Shown: in pieces, positions 1-11,059 of the stretch
Numbering within the stretch: the stretch's first letter is position 1
How the letters are laid out: each line of letters begins with the position of its first letter
Source: Ascarosepion bandense
Lineage: Eukaryota; Mollusca; Cephalopoda; Sepiida; Sepiidae
DNA length: 64,000 bases
Assembly: GCA_037127315.1 (NCBI GenBank)
Contig: JBBBDQ010000330.1
Span: 2,087,001-2,151,000 of the forward strand
Direction of reading: 5' to 3'
Notes under the pieces: model-generated
What the model was told of the DNA's origin: nothing
Databases searched by the model: none
The model's input: the letters and a program-made list of their open reading frames with translations, nothing else
Made by a program: the position numbers and the translations under genes

Positions 1-189
1 AAGAAGCTATTCGAATGAAACTTCCTTCTTACTAATGGAACACAAACGGAATGAGTGTGGTTCATTTCAGTCTAAGCGGTACGACGGGTCTTGAAGGTTA
101 GAATTGGTGGAACGGTTGTTTTAACATTTTCCATTTTCTGTGGTCAAGGAGTTGTAGGGTGAAAAAGATTTATTCAGCCACCATCACAT

Positions 190-285
190 ATGGCAGTAAA
201 AATCCATTTTCGGCCTGATCTGGCTCTTGCAGGGATAAAGTATAGCAGGTGGAGTCAGGTACTTACTGGAGGAGTACGGAGATCG
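190..285. repeat. Short dispersed repeat, second copy near 57.83-57.95 kb
   Basis: This stretch shares an interrupted match in the same orientation with about 57848-57945: CCATTTT, then GGCTCTTG or GACTCTTG, then AGGTACTT, in the same order and spacing. It carries no recognisable coding signal. The family is unknown to me. It lies directly before the (ATCT)n array. Confidence 0.55.
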
Positions 286-287
286 AT

Positions 288-309
288 CGATCGATCGATC
301 GATCAATCG

Positions 310-354
<45 letters not shown>

Positions 355-388
355 AGTTTGCTCATTATCTACTTATCTAAGTCTGCTC

Positions 389-444
<56 letters not shown>

Positions 445-455
445 AGAAGGGATTT
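288..455. repeat. (ATCT)n microsatellite with GATC start
   Basis: The tract starts as repeated GATC/GATCGATC and becomes a long ATCT tetranucleotide array, interrupted once by a short duplicated AAGTTTGCTCATT / AAGTCTGCTCATT spacer near 353-391. Open frames through it (Leu-Ser-Ile-Tyr repeats) are repeat artefacts. Confidence 0.97.
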
Positions 456-1748
456 TTTTAATAAACTGAATTGAAACTTACCGAAGGCTAAAAATATACC
501 GAAAATCATTTGTATCCACTTAGTCACGGTTGGGGAATTTCGTTCTACTTGAGTGAAGTTGTGAGGGACATTGTCACGTCACCAGGAAAGCTATAGCAAC
601 AGTTGTTTTACTATTCGTAGTGTCAAGAGTGTAGTATATTGATAGTTGTTGTTGATCGGGAAGTAATTGTTGTTTTGATGGTGGCAGCAGTGATGAAATA
701 ATAAAATACTCGGTAAAGTAAAACAAAAATCGACAGCAGAAAAAAAAAACCGGGTGTAATAAACACGTTATAATAGTAAAGGGATTTTCATAGTAGTATT
801 TGTAGTAATAAAGAGAGCGTAGCATTCACAATATACACGATGGAGGATTGATTTCTTTCATTCGATCGTTATAGAATAATCGATTGGACTTTGTTTAATT
901 TCATCAATGCTTTCTATAAGTTTATTGCCTATAGTTTTTGAAAGGCTTTAAAAAATTTTGCTTTGAAGTCGGTGTTAGCGAGTTGTTTAATATCTGAATT
1001 ACTCAACAAATGGTTGATATCGATCAGTGTGTCTGACTAAGCGCTCTCATGGACATGCGCACGTGGGAATACGGACAGACATGCAGACACACGTAGATAC
1101 GTACGCTCATAAATTTAAATATTTATACTAAAGTTCGCCCAATGCAAGGCTTGAGATCCACTCAAAGAGTTACGAATAAAGCCTTAGGTCTAATATGACT
1201 ACAAAAGGAGAGGGCCGAAAGCGAAGATGATGTACAGATTAGCAGGATATGTAACGGCTGGACGTTGGCTTGAAAAGGTTAAATTAGTAGCGTTCAGGGA
1301 AGCACCCAGGCGGGAGGTATGTTCCACGAAGTAACAATTTTTGAAAAGAAAAGAAGCTGTGTGGGTGAAACTTTCTTCTTACATTTAGAAAACGAGAGAA
1401 ATGAGGCTGATTTGATTCCGTGGAATTAACATGGCGTGTCCTAGCGGTAAAGGTGGGAACCGGCGGAACCAATGAATGTACATAGAAGCATATATACACA
1501 TTAGCACATATTCTCATGCGTACACACATACACTCACGCACAGATACCCCACATATGTAGAAATGCGTATATTTTCTTATTCTCACGTGTACGCATGCAG
1601 TGAAATGCACTAACACATGCACACACATTTACACATTATACATTTACTTTAGCGAAGAAACACACTAACTAGTAAGCATATATACTCACATATGAACACA
1701 CATTCAAACAAAAAAGCACACACACATTAGTACGCACGCATAAGTACT
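456..1748. other. Non-coding, AT-rich; cryptic CA/CACACAT-rich part at 1480-1740
   Basis: No gene or known mobile element recognised. The last 260 bases are dense in imperfect CACACA/CACATA runs that look like a decayed CA microsatellite. The frames that run through here have no family resemblance. Confidence 0.6.
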
Positions 1749-2014
1749 CAGTCAGTTAAGAGCCATACGTGATACACGTTTGGACTAGGAAGAAGAATTT
1801 TCTCGCAGTATGTTGCCATTTTTTCTGCGGTAAACTGGTTGCCAACCAAGGTTATAGAATCCAATCTGTCCTGCTATTTAACCCATAGCTGGAGAGAGAA
1901 GAGATGGATTTATGCGTTTCTATTTCACTAAGTGAATGCAACGAATTCAACTGCAATTCAAACTCGGCTCTCCGATTTCTTATTTCGAGTCAAGATCCAT
2001 TACACCACAACACA
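1749..2014 (-). mobile_element. SINE-A copy 1 (tRNA-derived SINE)
   Basis: Read on the minus strand the element starts at the right end with a tRNA-like head: GTGTTGTGGTGTAATGGATC fits an RNA polymerase III A box (TGGTGTAATGG), and a GTTTGAATTGC-like B box follows about 45 bases on. The body contains the family landmarks GGGTTAAATAGCAGG and TTGGTTGGCAACCAG, and it ends in a GTATCACGTATGGC-type region followed by TTAACTGAC. At least seven more copies occur in this window. The family resembles the tRNA-derived SINEs described from octopus. It has no coding capacity and depends on a LINE for movement. Confidence 0.88.
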
Positions 2015-2436
2015 CATATACATATTCAAACTCTCTTGTCATTAAAATGCTGTATTTTATCTTTTATTCTTTATATTTGTTTTATATTCAAAATTTCATT
2101 TTCAAAGCAGCTTTGTATAAAAAGATCTTCAAGAGTAAACATTCGCAAGACATAACATCATTAAAAAAGCGATGGATCAGGGAAGGACCTTCAAAGTTTT
2201 GGGTTGCACAGTAAACTATTTCTAATGAAAGAAACGGGTAAATATTTGAGCTCTTGTAAATTTGTTAAAACGATTAACAAACGCGTACAATTCGAGTTCC
2301 ATCAGAACTTCCTTAGATTTGCACGTAATTTAATCTGGTCAGTTACGTCTTTTCATTGCAATAATATTTTTAAATGACAAGAAAATATAAAGTAAAAAAT
2401 CACCATTATATCTTGTTTTTAACCATCTTTATCTGT
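2015..2436. other. Non-coding AT-rich spacer
   Basis: Between SINE-A copy 1 and the GA microsatellite. Nothing recognised on either strand. Confidence 0.5.
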
Positions 2437-2490
<54 letters not shown>

Positions 2491-2651
2491 GTATGCGTGA
2501 AAAAGGCAAATGAAAGAAAGCGAGAGAAAGAGTGGGAAGGGAGAAAGAGGGAAAGAGTTAAATCGAGAAAGAGAGAGAAAGACGAGGAAAAAGAGAAAGA
2601 AGAGAGGAAAGTGGGGAAGCTCGATAAAACAGGGAAAGGCATTTCTCTCTC

Positions 2652-2732
<81 letters not shown>

Positions 2733-2884
2733 TGGGGGAGAGAGAGAGGGCGGAGAGAGAGAGAATGTGCTTAAATCTTCTCGTATTGCTCCAGTTTACA
2801 AAATATGACCAACTTACCAAATATTTACTTTTTTGTGGGAGGAATCTCTTTGTAGAAGTTTTAAGAACTTTTCTGTTCCAATAT

Positions 2885-2981
<97 letters not shown>

Positions 2982-2985
2982 GATA
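2437..2985. repeat. Cluster of (GA)n, (TA)n and (GT)n microsatellites
   Basis: (GA)n at 2439-2485, a purine-rich stretch to 2640, (TA)n at 2656-2710 passing directly into (GA)n at 2711-2765, then (TA)n at 2886-2919 passing directly into (GT)n at 2920-2978. The abrupt changes of motif without spacers suggest compound microsatellite growth. Apparent reading frames are low-complexity shadows on both strands. Confidence 0.95.
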
Positions 2986-3243
2986 AAATGATTGATATGA
3001 AATATCCGAACACAGTATATAAAGGGGGATTCATGAAAAATAGATGTTTATTTTTTTATTTTCTTGCCAACATTTCGCTCTGTACAGTGCAATACGTTAA
3101 CAAAAAAAAAAAAAAAAAATCAGATTGGTTTACACGAATTCTATCTTACATGTAATTTTAATATTATCTGAAGATCGATTGAGGAACGAAACTAACAGTC
3201 AACTTGCAGTGCTCTCTATGTCTCTTTTCTATACCATTTTTTT

Positions 3244-3244
<1 letters not shown>

Positions 3245-3297
<53 letters not shown>
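3245..3297. repeat. (CTAT)n microsatellite
   Basis: Uninterrupted CTAT array that ends immediately before the Helitron terminus at 3299. A poly-A run of about 18 precedes it at 3102-3119. Confidence 0.95.
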
Positions 3298-3298
3298 A

Positions 3299-3435
3299 CT
3301 AGCAGTATAACCCGGCGTTGCTCTGGTGTAATGAAAGCTTTAAAACTAATCCATGGTCCTGGAGCTCAAATTGTGGATTTGTATAAAGGACAAGGACATA
3401 CAAACAGATAAACAGACACACACACAAACATCTTT

Positions 3436-3509
<74 letters not shown>

Positions 3510-3818
3510 CCAATTTTCTGCACTATTGTAAGAACTGCAACCTTGAAACTTCTGAATATCGTTTCTTATGTTTTTGTCTATGAGTGTATCAAATTTGATT
3601 AAAATCGGACCATTACTTCTATAACCCGATTTTTTCGATTATCGATTTTCAATATTTATCGGGGGTACCTCGACACATAACCTAGCTAAGAACACTCGCA
3701 GTCACTTATAGTACAACTGTGTAAATTTTCAAGAAAATCGGTTCAGCCGTTTCAGAGTCTATAGGTAACGGACACACATACACACACAGACAAAATTCCA
3801 TTTATAAATAAGTTTAGA
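3299..3818 (-). mobile_element. Non-autonomous Helitron (Helitron-N) copy 1
   Basis: On the minus strand the element begins TCTAAACTTATTTATAAATG and ends with a short GC hairpin (GAGCAACGCCGGG) and CTGCTAG. It is flanked by host A on the 5' side and T on the 3' side, the Helitron insertion rule. The conserved body includes TTGAAAATTTACACAGTTGT, AGGTACCCCCGATAAATA and AATCAAATTTGATACACTCA. It carries an internal (TA)n array at 3439-3507 and a short CA-rich tract near its 5' end. There is no Rep/helicase coding. Three other near-complete or complete copies and one fragment are in the window. Length is about 520 bases. Confidence 0.88.
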
Positions 3819-4005
3819 TAAGTAATCAAGCGTCATTTGTGGACCTTTTTTCCTGTTTTTTTCTAAACCCCAAAATACACGTTTGGCCTGATGACATTAC
3901 GGCATTTCTCCTCATTTTTGTTGCTGCCTTTTTTTTTGCTCCAGTTGGGCTCAGGTTACCCAATATTTTTTTTCTCTTGTTAAACTTCTTTATGCGTCAT
4001 GTTTG

Positions 4006-4012
<7 letters not shown>

Positions 4013-4072
<60 letters not shown>

Positions 4073-4700
4073 AGTGAAAAATGAGTGAACGGGTAGACGA
4101 AGGAAAATTGAAAGAAAGAATGAGCAAAAGAGTGAGGTAAAAGTGAAAGAAAGAATGAGAGAGAAAGAGAGAAGAGAGAGAGAAGAAATAAATAGGCAAA
4201 GTAGGAGATAGAAAGAGGTGGAGTAAGGAAGAGAAAGAATGAAAAAAAAGGGAAACAAGTAAGCTGGGAAGAGAGAGAGAGAGAGATAGATAGAGAGAGA
4301 GAGTGAACGTGTTGACAGAGAAAAATATCAAAGAAGGAATGAGCAAAATAGTGTGTGTGTGTGTGTGCGCGCGTGCGCGCGTGTGTGAGAGATACAGTGA
4401 CAAGAGAAGAAAGAAAGAGACACAGAAAGAGAGTAGGAGAGAGAAGTAGCTGAAGCATGAAAGAGAAAATACGAGAGGAAAGGAGAAAGAGGTAATTGAG
4501 AAAGAAAGTGAAAGGGAGTGTGTGTATAGATGGAAGAACGGTGAAAAATAGAATAAGTGGAAGTATGTGGGGAGTGTGTGTGTTTGTGTGTTTACGTATG
4601 TGTGAGAGAGACAGAAGAGAGGAGAGAGAAGAGAGAAAAAAACAGAGGAAGAGTAAAAAAAAAAAAAAAGAAAAAGAAGAAAGAAAATAAGCATAAAACA
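4013..4700. repeat. Purine-rich low-complexity tract seeded by (GA)n
   Basis: Starts as a perfect (GA)n of about 50 bases, then stays almost wholly purine on the plus strand for about 680 bases, broken by a short (GT)n/(GC)n patch near 4352-4386 and another GT patch near 4570-4600. The long minus-strand frames here (Ser/Leu/Phe-rich) are translation artefacts of the pyrimidine strand. Confidence 0.92.
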
Positions 4701-4868
4701 TAATAGGTCAAAACTGATCAACTACTACAACCTGGCTTTGGGTCAGTATTTCATTTTCCCCTATCCAAATTATTTTCTCCTCTCCACTCCCTGTAGAAAG
4801 AGAGCTGCTTGATTTTGCCCTATCGACAGAATACAGCGGCCTCTTCGTTTTGAGGATGGGTTGGGGCC

Positions 4869-4940
4869 ATTTTCAACACAAAATACAAACAAAAGACATG
4901 ATGTTAATCATGTCTTTTGTTTGTATTTTGTGTTGAAAAT
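4869..4940. repeat. Perfect 34-bp hairpin with 4-base loop
   Basis: Left arm 4869-4902 (ATTTTCAACACAAAATACAA…) is the exact reverse complement of right arm 4907-4940, around the loop GTTA. No mismatch over 34 pairs. It is not associated with any recognisable transposon end. It may be a fold-back product, a replication-template-switch scar, or a precursor-like hairpin. Confidence 0.93.
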
Positions 4941-6118
4941 TTAATTTGGGGAAATCGTCATCATACCCCTCCCCCTCATGCCATTTCATGTAAAATTTTT
5001 ATATATTTTTGTAATTATTGCACATTGTGAAATTTTTATGTTCATTTGAGGTGTTTTTAGGTCCCTGGAATATTGTGCGGTATTTTTGTACATGGCAGTA
5101 TGAGTGTTGATGGATAAGTTCTTGTGGTGATTGAGAAAAATTGTAATGCATGTCTGGGTCGTGAGTCAGATTAGCTAGGTATAAGATAGATAATGGAAGA
5201 CCATCCCAAGTTTTGTTCCCCCTCCCGTTTCGGCCTTGTGCCACAATCATGTATCACTTGATAAATAAAAATCAACTACTACCTGGCCAAGTATTTCGAA
5301 ACCGATAACTAACTCGGTTTGTCAGTGATACATCATGATGGGTCGAGATAAAAGAGAGATTTATTTTCATTAGCAGATCTATGAAAAAAGTATCACTATA
5401 ATTCGAACTAGGTTCGCCCTTTTCTTTTTTGCCAAGTTGATAACGGATACGCCACCTTATAGTCGTTTCAGGTTCCTACATATGATTATCATTTTTTCTT
5501 CCTAACCAGTTCCCTATATATTTCTCACTATGTATGCATTCATGCAAAACATATCTTGGGCAAAGTAGACCCGATGGAGCCTACCGTTGTCCTACGACTT
5601 GATGGCTTGCCTTGGTCACGGCCGTTGACTCAACGCCCGGACCGTTGATTTCTTTCGAGAAATCAACTGCCAAGAGATGGCGTTTCATCACCTTTCCTGG
5701 ACAGATTGACTGTAGTTCAAACCCATGTGCAGATTTGACTTGCAGCCGGTTGAAATTCGCTGTAGTTACGGTCTCTCGGTTGAACCTCCCACTTGTGAGA
5801 ACCTCGAAAACACTACACATTCTGATACTTATTCATTAATAAATAAATTTATTGTTACAAAGTGAATTTTGAATGAAGTTTGTAGAAATATTTAAAAGAA
5901 ATAGTTGACTCATTTAATTTTATTAAAATTTCGTCACACTAGTATCGTATAATTTATTCTTATTTCTTATTTAAAACCCAGAAAAATTTAAATCATTTTT
6001 AATTTGAAAAATGAAACTGTTATGTTAAAATGTAAAGCTAAATCTGGCCTATAAAAAAAAAAAAATTCGGAATGTTTTATTTACTTTTCATTTTTAATTA
6101 GTTCATGCTATAGTCCTT
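4941..6118. other. No gene recognised; small UUCG-type hairpin at 5644-5667
   Basis: The stretch is unassigned. A moderately GC-rich island at 5540-5820 contains open frames on both strands (80 and 76 codons) without family resemblance. Inside it, GTTGATTTCT pairs exactly with AGAAATCAAC around a TTCG loop. From 5840 onward it is very AT-rich. Confidence 0.5.
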
Positions 6119-6225
6119 AAGGTCCATTTGGGTTATTTGATGTTATAGATTGGGTTATGCTTGGTTGTACTGGTATTCCTACATACGGCCAAGACGGGGT
6201 GTCTTTTTGAAGAAAAGAAAGTAAA

Positions 6226-6287
<62 letters not shown>

Positions 6288-6509
6288 TTAAGAAATAAAA
6301 TAAACCGCTTTATCATACTGTCTCTTCTTACGATTTTCCTTTCTCTTCCTCCAATTTTTAACTTCTTTATTGTATCTTATTTGTTCGGTCTTTCTCTTTT
6401 ATAACTTTCCTTTTTATTCTTATTTATAATAATAAATATAATAATTTTTTTTTACAATACCAGTACAACCAAGCATACCCAATCTATCGAATAGCCCAAG
6501 TGAAACCTT
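6119..6509. mobile_element. Inverted-repeat (MITE-like) element around (TA)n
   Basis: The left end (6119-6177) and right end (6456-6509) are inverted copies of each other over about 55-60 bases, sharing AGATTGGGT and ATGCTTGGTTGTACTGGTAT, with a few substitutions and small gaps. The interior holds a (TA)n array at 6229-6277 and AT-rich filler with no coding. This is the form of a miniature inverted-repeat element; the superfamily is unclear because no clean target duplication is visible. Confidence 0.75.
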
Positions 6510-6989
6510 GATTAATTACCTTTTCTGGGGAACTTATATAATGCACGTCCTAACGCTAGTAGCAATTTTTCCCTTTCTGGGTGCGAGCCGGAATACTGAT
6601 CATATGCGGTTGGGTCACCTATCGAAGAAGTCTGTTGTTTATTGAGACCCGAAATTTCTAATTACATGGGAGCAACAACACTGACGACGCACCTGGATTC
6701 GGCACTTTAAGGTGTATTTTAATAATAATTTAATATTATATTTTTATTCTTATATAACATTAGTCTGGGGTTGGATATTTTTTTAGTTTCTCTAAACATA
6801 TTTGTCCTCATTTTTTTTGTTCTGATGATAGAGGACTAGTTTAACTGTTTTTAATCGTTCTATTTCGGTATTACCAATATTCGGTAATATATATTTTTTG
6901 TTACCCTTCTTTTTTGCTTTTAGCATCTGTTCTTATTGCACTAATAAAATATACTTTTTCGTGCGATATTTGAAAAACAGAATTTCTTT
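6510..6989. other. AT-rich spacer, nothing recognised
   Basis: No coding or repeat family recognised on either strand. Confidence 0.5.
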
Positions 6990-7590
6990 AATAAGAAAGT
7001 TTCAAGGCGAACTATGATTTATTATCTGGTAAGGGACCATGCTTATCATGGAAAACTCATACTGTTTAACAGCAATACACAACGTCGGTCATTAGAGCAG
7101 TTCCCACACCTAGCCTCGATTAGCAATGGACTGCGCGATTATGATCTTGCTTTGTACGTTGAACATTTGGAAAAAATGCAAGATATACAAGCTCAGTTCA
7201 TTGACCCCTAGAGAAAAAATAAAGCAGTTTAGGTGACAGGGTCTTTTTTTTTAATTAATGCTGATATAAATACTGTCTTATCAGAGAGTCGCATTGAATT
7301 ACGATATTGAAGCCATCACAAGCAAGTTTCAAACATTGGGAAACATACTACACGAAAAAGTAATGACACCGTCAAAAAATAATCATTATTCTGGGAGAAA
7401 GCAAAGTTGAACGCTATTGCTTTTCTTACATCTTACCAAGTTGAAGCTGGCTTTTATCGTGTGCCCCCCCCCCCGATTAAAAGCTAGTAACATACTGTAA
7501 TCAGAGGTGAACTATCACTGGCCATGCTGAAGGCGGATATTAAAAAGAAAATTGCGGATCAGGATCAGCTACAAAGATCGAATTGAAAAC
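6990..7590 (+). pseudogene. hAT-type (ZBED5/SCAND3-like) transposase C-terminal remnant
   Basis: An open stretch from 7014 to 7211 reads …LEQFPHLASISNGLRDYD… then ALYVEHLEKMQDIQAQF, and stops. Downstream, in shifting frames with stops, come AITSKFQTLGN, NAIAFLTSYQVEAGF near 7411-7456 and RGELSLAMLKADIKKKIAD near 7505-7555. This order matches the C-terminal half of domesticated-type hAT transposases (ZBED5/FAM200/SCAND3 group), where PTSYxxExGFS is the hATC dimerisation core and a basic-acidic tail follows. The match is from memory of the family. The copy is dead: several stops and frameshifts, and no N-terminal BED finger or catalytic residues seen. No terminal inverted repeats found. Confidence 0.6.
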
Positions 7591-7667
7591 CTCAATAATA
7601 AGTTTTATTTTATTTAATGAATAAATTTTGTGTTGGAATATTTTAGCAGGAGCACAAAAGTCAATAA

Positions 7668-8819
7668 TCTATACTATAATAAGAGCCATGTGTGTCCGTC
7701 CTTCACAAGGCCTTATTAGTGAGAAGGGAGATCAATCTGTCTATATTTCTTGAAAGATGTGTGAGGTGTGCGGAGGAGATTGGTTGATATTCGCGATTGT
7801 GGTTAAATCTTTTCACGTCTTGGGAGAGAGGATAATGAATGTATGTATGTGTTTATCTATGTCTTTTTCTTTTTCTCACTGAAATTAAGTAGTGTCATTT
7901 CTCATATATGTTAAGTATTTTATATTCCCTTATTTATTTTATTAGTCAAATAATTCCTGTCTCACGAACATTTCTCTTAATAATAATTTTAAAAAAATCA
8001 GACAATTTTATTTTATTTATTGTAACTGAATTTGTATTCTAAAGACTTTTATTTCCCTTCATTCTTTCTTTTTTTTATATTATCACTGAAATCACGTATT
8101 GTCTTTTATCTGATAAAATATTTAAACTTAACAACTTCAATAACAAAAATTCAATAGCAATCATAAATCATGGGATACAAATGAACAGATTTTAAATTGG
8201 CAACTTTTCCCAGTTCACTGACAGACATTAAATACCTTTATTTTTCCTTCTGTTTTTTCTTTCGTTCTTTCTTAAATCATTTAGTCCCTGAAACCAAGTA
8301 GTGTCTCAGATATGTCTTTGTCTACGCTATTAAAACGGAACAGTTTCTTATTTATTATTTGCAGAGCGTAACATACGTAATAACTAAGAAACTAAAGAAG
8401 GGACGTGCCGAATTAGAATAATATAATATAAACGTGTATATTCAGTTTTTTAATTAAGCAATGTAACTGATGTCTACTGCAGGGCTAGGTAATTGAGATT
8501 TAATACAGATGCTGTCACTTCGGTAGGGTTCTTTATTAGTAATCAATATTTAATAGTAAACAAACATATGGTTAATTTTGCCACATTTTAATGTTTATTT
8601 ACTCCCGCAACATATCCTTGACACGCTTACACGTAAACTTCACCTTTTTCATGCAATAGGCAGCTTTTGAAGTAAAAACCTCTCATAAAATATAAATAAA
8701 TCTGGGACAAGAGACTCTGGTTTTTAGAACTTTTAAAAAACTTTCTTGAGCATGTTCTTTTTTAAACTTCTATCTCCAAACACACTAGATTATTTCATCA
8801 AAGACTTCGGATATATTTT
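7668..8819. other. AT-rich; possible Helitron-like 5' end at 7668
   Basis: A|TCTATACTATAATAAGAG followed by TGTGTGTCCGTCC has the form of a Helitron 5' terminus of a family different from the 520-bp one. I could not find a matching hairpin plus CTRR end downstream, so no element is delimited. The rest is AT-rich without recognised coding. Confidence 0.35.
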
Positions 8820-9000
8820 CTGATATAAGTTATTGTAATTATTTACACTATTTACATCTTATGAATTATTGTCCTCGTCTTTGTTGCTATATTCACAACG
8901 TTTGGGTCGTTGTACGCTCCGACCATCTTCAGGTGATTGAAATTTAGAACTTAACTCTTTATTTCCTTCGCTGGGTTAGATTTTACTAGCCTCGATAAAA
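8820..9000. repeat. Fold-back family F, single arm (left type)
   Basis: Contains the arm signature of family F: ATTGTAATTATTTACACTAT, GTCCTCGTCTTTGTTGC, then ACGTTTGGGTCGTTGTAC and ATCTTCAGGTGATTGAAATT. Complete two-armed members lie at about 21985-22305 and 48358-48790. Only one arm is present here. Confidence 0.75.
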
Positions 9001-9903
9001 ACGACCAAGAGGAAAAATAAAGAAAATAGAGAGGTAACAAAAGAAATTACATTAATCTAAAGTGGTAATATCGAAATTCATTAAAATGCCCCGACTGAAT
9101 CGGTAAGGCTGCTTTCTTGTTTTTTGGGGAGTGGAGTATTTAGATATTAACACTCTAAGGTAATGCAATTTTTTTTTGTTAACTCTATTTTCTGTCGCTG
9201 AAAACACCGATTCTTTTTGGATCAGTGTCGAGCATGGTCAGTATTTAGATAGGAACATCGGATACTGTAAGCAACCTCCTAAAATCCAAAACCTGTTCAG
9301 CCTTTAAATAAAAGGGCTGATAAGCCGTAAAAAAATTAATCCACCACATTTCTTTCGTTTGCTTTCCTTCTTGTTTTAACATGTCTGTTTTTATTGTTAT
9401 CATTAAAGTAGGCATTATATAAGATTTGGTTGTCATATGTATTAAAGGTGATGTTATGAACGAACATTAAATGTTTCATAGAATTTTGATTGCAGAAATA
9501 AAAAAAATAATAGAGAACATTTATTGCAATTAATTACTACATACAATTGTGCACGCATACACATATAACACAGAACGGGCGGTGTGGATTAAGTAGCAAC
9601 CAGAAGTGAAAACATCAAATAACAAAATTTGGTCTCGACGGACATCTTCCAGCAATAATAAATAAAAAAATTCGAATAAATAAATAATTTTAGCTTCTAG
9701 CCAATCAGAGACGTTTTCGCTTCATTTTGGTAGCCTAAAACACCAGTCATAAAATAAGTTATTATTTTTTATTCTGTTAGTCTAACTTAAAACTTCCTGC
9801 TGATGCACGAACAAACGCTAAACTGGATCTCTTTCCACAAATACCGACACACTAGCCATTGCAGCATGCTATTTGTGCATTTTTGTTATTTCTTGTTTTG
9901 TTC
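9001..9903. other. AT-rich spacer, nothing recognised
   Basis: No recognisable coding or repeat family. Confidence 0.5.
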
Positions 9904-9977
9904 AACATAAAAGGTTGAATTTAAAATCCATTAAAATCCATTACACTAAAGTCAAATAAAGTAACTGTCTAGAAATA

Positions 9978-10018
<41 letters not shown>

Positions 10019-10131
10019 CATATCGAAATGGTCATTCAACATAAAAGGTTGAATTTAAAATCCATTGAAATTACACTAAAGTCAAATAAAGTAACTGTCC
10101 AGAAATAGAATATATATATATATATATATAA
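9904..10131 (+). repeat. Tandem duplication ending in (TA)n
   Basis: Two direct copies, about 9904-10019 and 10037-10131, share AACATAAAAGGTTGAATTTA, then CACTAAAGTCAAATAAAGTA and AGAAATAGAATATATATA. Copy 1 has an extra ATCCATTAAA repeat. Both end in (TA)n. Period is about 133 bases. Confidence 0.9.
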
Positions 10132-10349
10132 CGCAAATATTTTGAGAAATCGATATAATTCACTACAAACAGTGAAATATTTTTAAAAATGTGTTTTTAC
10201 TTCTATGAAGGACTGCCAAAATAATTTATGAGTAAGAAAGGGACTATATATATATATATACATATATAAGGTTGAGCGCTACTAGTCTGAAAGATCATAA
10301 TTCTCTAAAGTGGTATTTACAAGAGACAACTGATCGAGTTGAAAAACCG

Positions 10350-10510
10350 TTATTTCCCTTTCTTGCTCCTGTTCAAAAAATCTTTTTTTTTCCTCCTTGT
10401 TCGAGTTCGAAATCCTTATTTTCCATCCTTGATCAAATTCAAAATCATTATTTTCCATCCTTAATCGGATTCAAAATCCTTATTTTTTTTTATCCTTAAT
10501 CCAGAATCGG
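10350..10510 (+). repeat. Minisatellite, about 32-bp unit, 4 copies
   Basis: Repeated units of the form TTCCATCCTTGATCAAATTC + AAAATCATTATT, with variants CCTCCTTGTTCGAGTTCGAAAT and CCATCCTTAATCGGATTC. The last unit is truncated. The open frame through it (10272-10499) is therefore repeat-derived and not a gene. Confidence 0.85.
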
Positions 10511-11059
10511 TTACGCAGTCTTGTATGGGATAATGTATTTCCCACTCTATAACCCTTTCCACTCACAAATACAATTTAGCAACCCTATCGATACCCTATC
10601 GCTATTTGTATCGTAATTGTTTAGATGAGTTCCACTCTTTAGTCCTCCGCTCCAGTTCAAACTGTTACAGCTAGGACTCATCATGCGTGCTCACAGAATC
10701 AAATCTCCCACATTTCGTCCGTATTTAATTTGTAGAGAGGAAATTCTAATCAACTTTTTCTCGGGAACTGTTACTTTGTGAAACAAGCTACCACCTTCCT
10801 GATCATTACATTGTTAACTTCAAGTCAAGTGTCAATAGCCTTATGTTCATAGTTTTCACTTTATTCTATCTCATGTTATATTCATAACACACGTATTCAG
10901 TAATATTCTACTTTGAGTGGCTCATGAGTCTTGTATTGAGTGAATATAAGTATAGAAAGTTACTTTTAGAAAATCATATACACAGGGAAATTTCATGGAT
11001 GTGTAAGTCACTAATTTTGCTATTTAAACTGTTGAACTATGTATTCTGTCCTTGGTAGA
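10511..11059. other. Non-coding, nothing recognised
   Basis: AT-rich sequence with no family recognised. Confidence 0.5.

Noticed and set aside
2374..2986. Overlapping frames with RERERE, YIYIYI and VCVCVC runs
   Set aside because: Direct translations of (GA)n, (TA)n and (GT)n microsatellites.
3990..4721. Long minus-strand open frames (up to 243 codons), Ser/Leu/Phe-rich
   Set aside because: They are the pyrimidine strand of a GA-rich low-complexity tract; composition alone keeps them open in several frames.
5581..5839. Open frames on both strands (80 and 76 codons) in a GC-richer patch
   Set aside because: No recognisable domain and mutual overlap; could be an old exon or repeat but there is no positive evidence.
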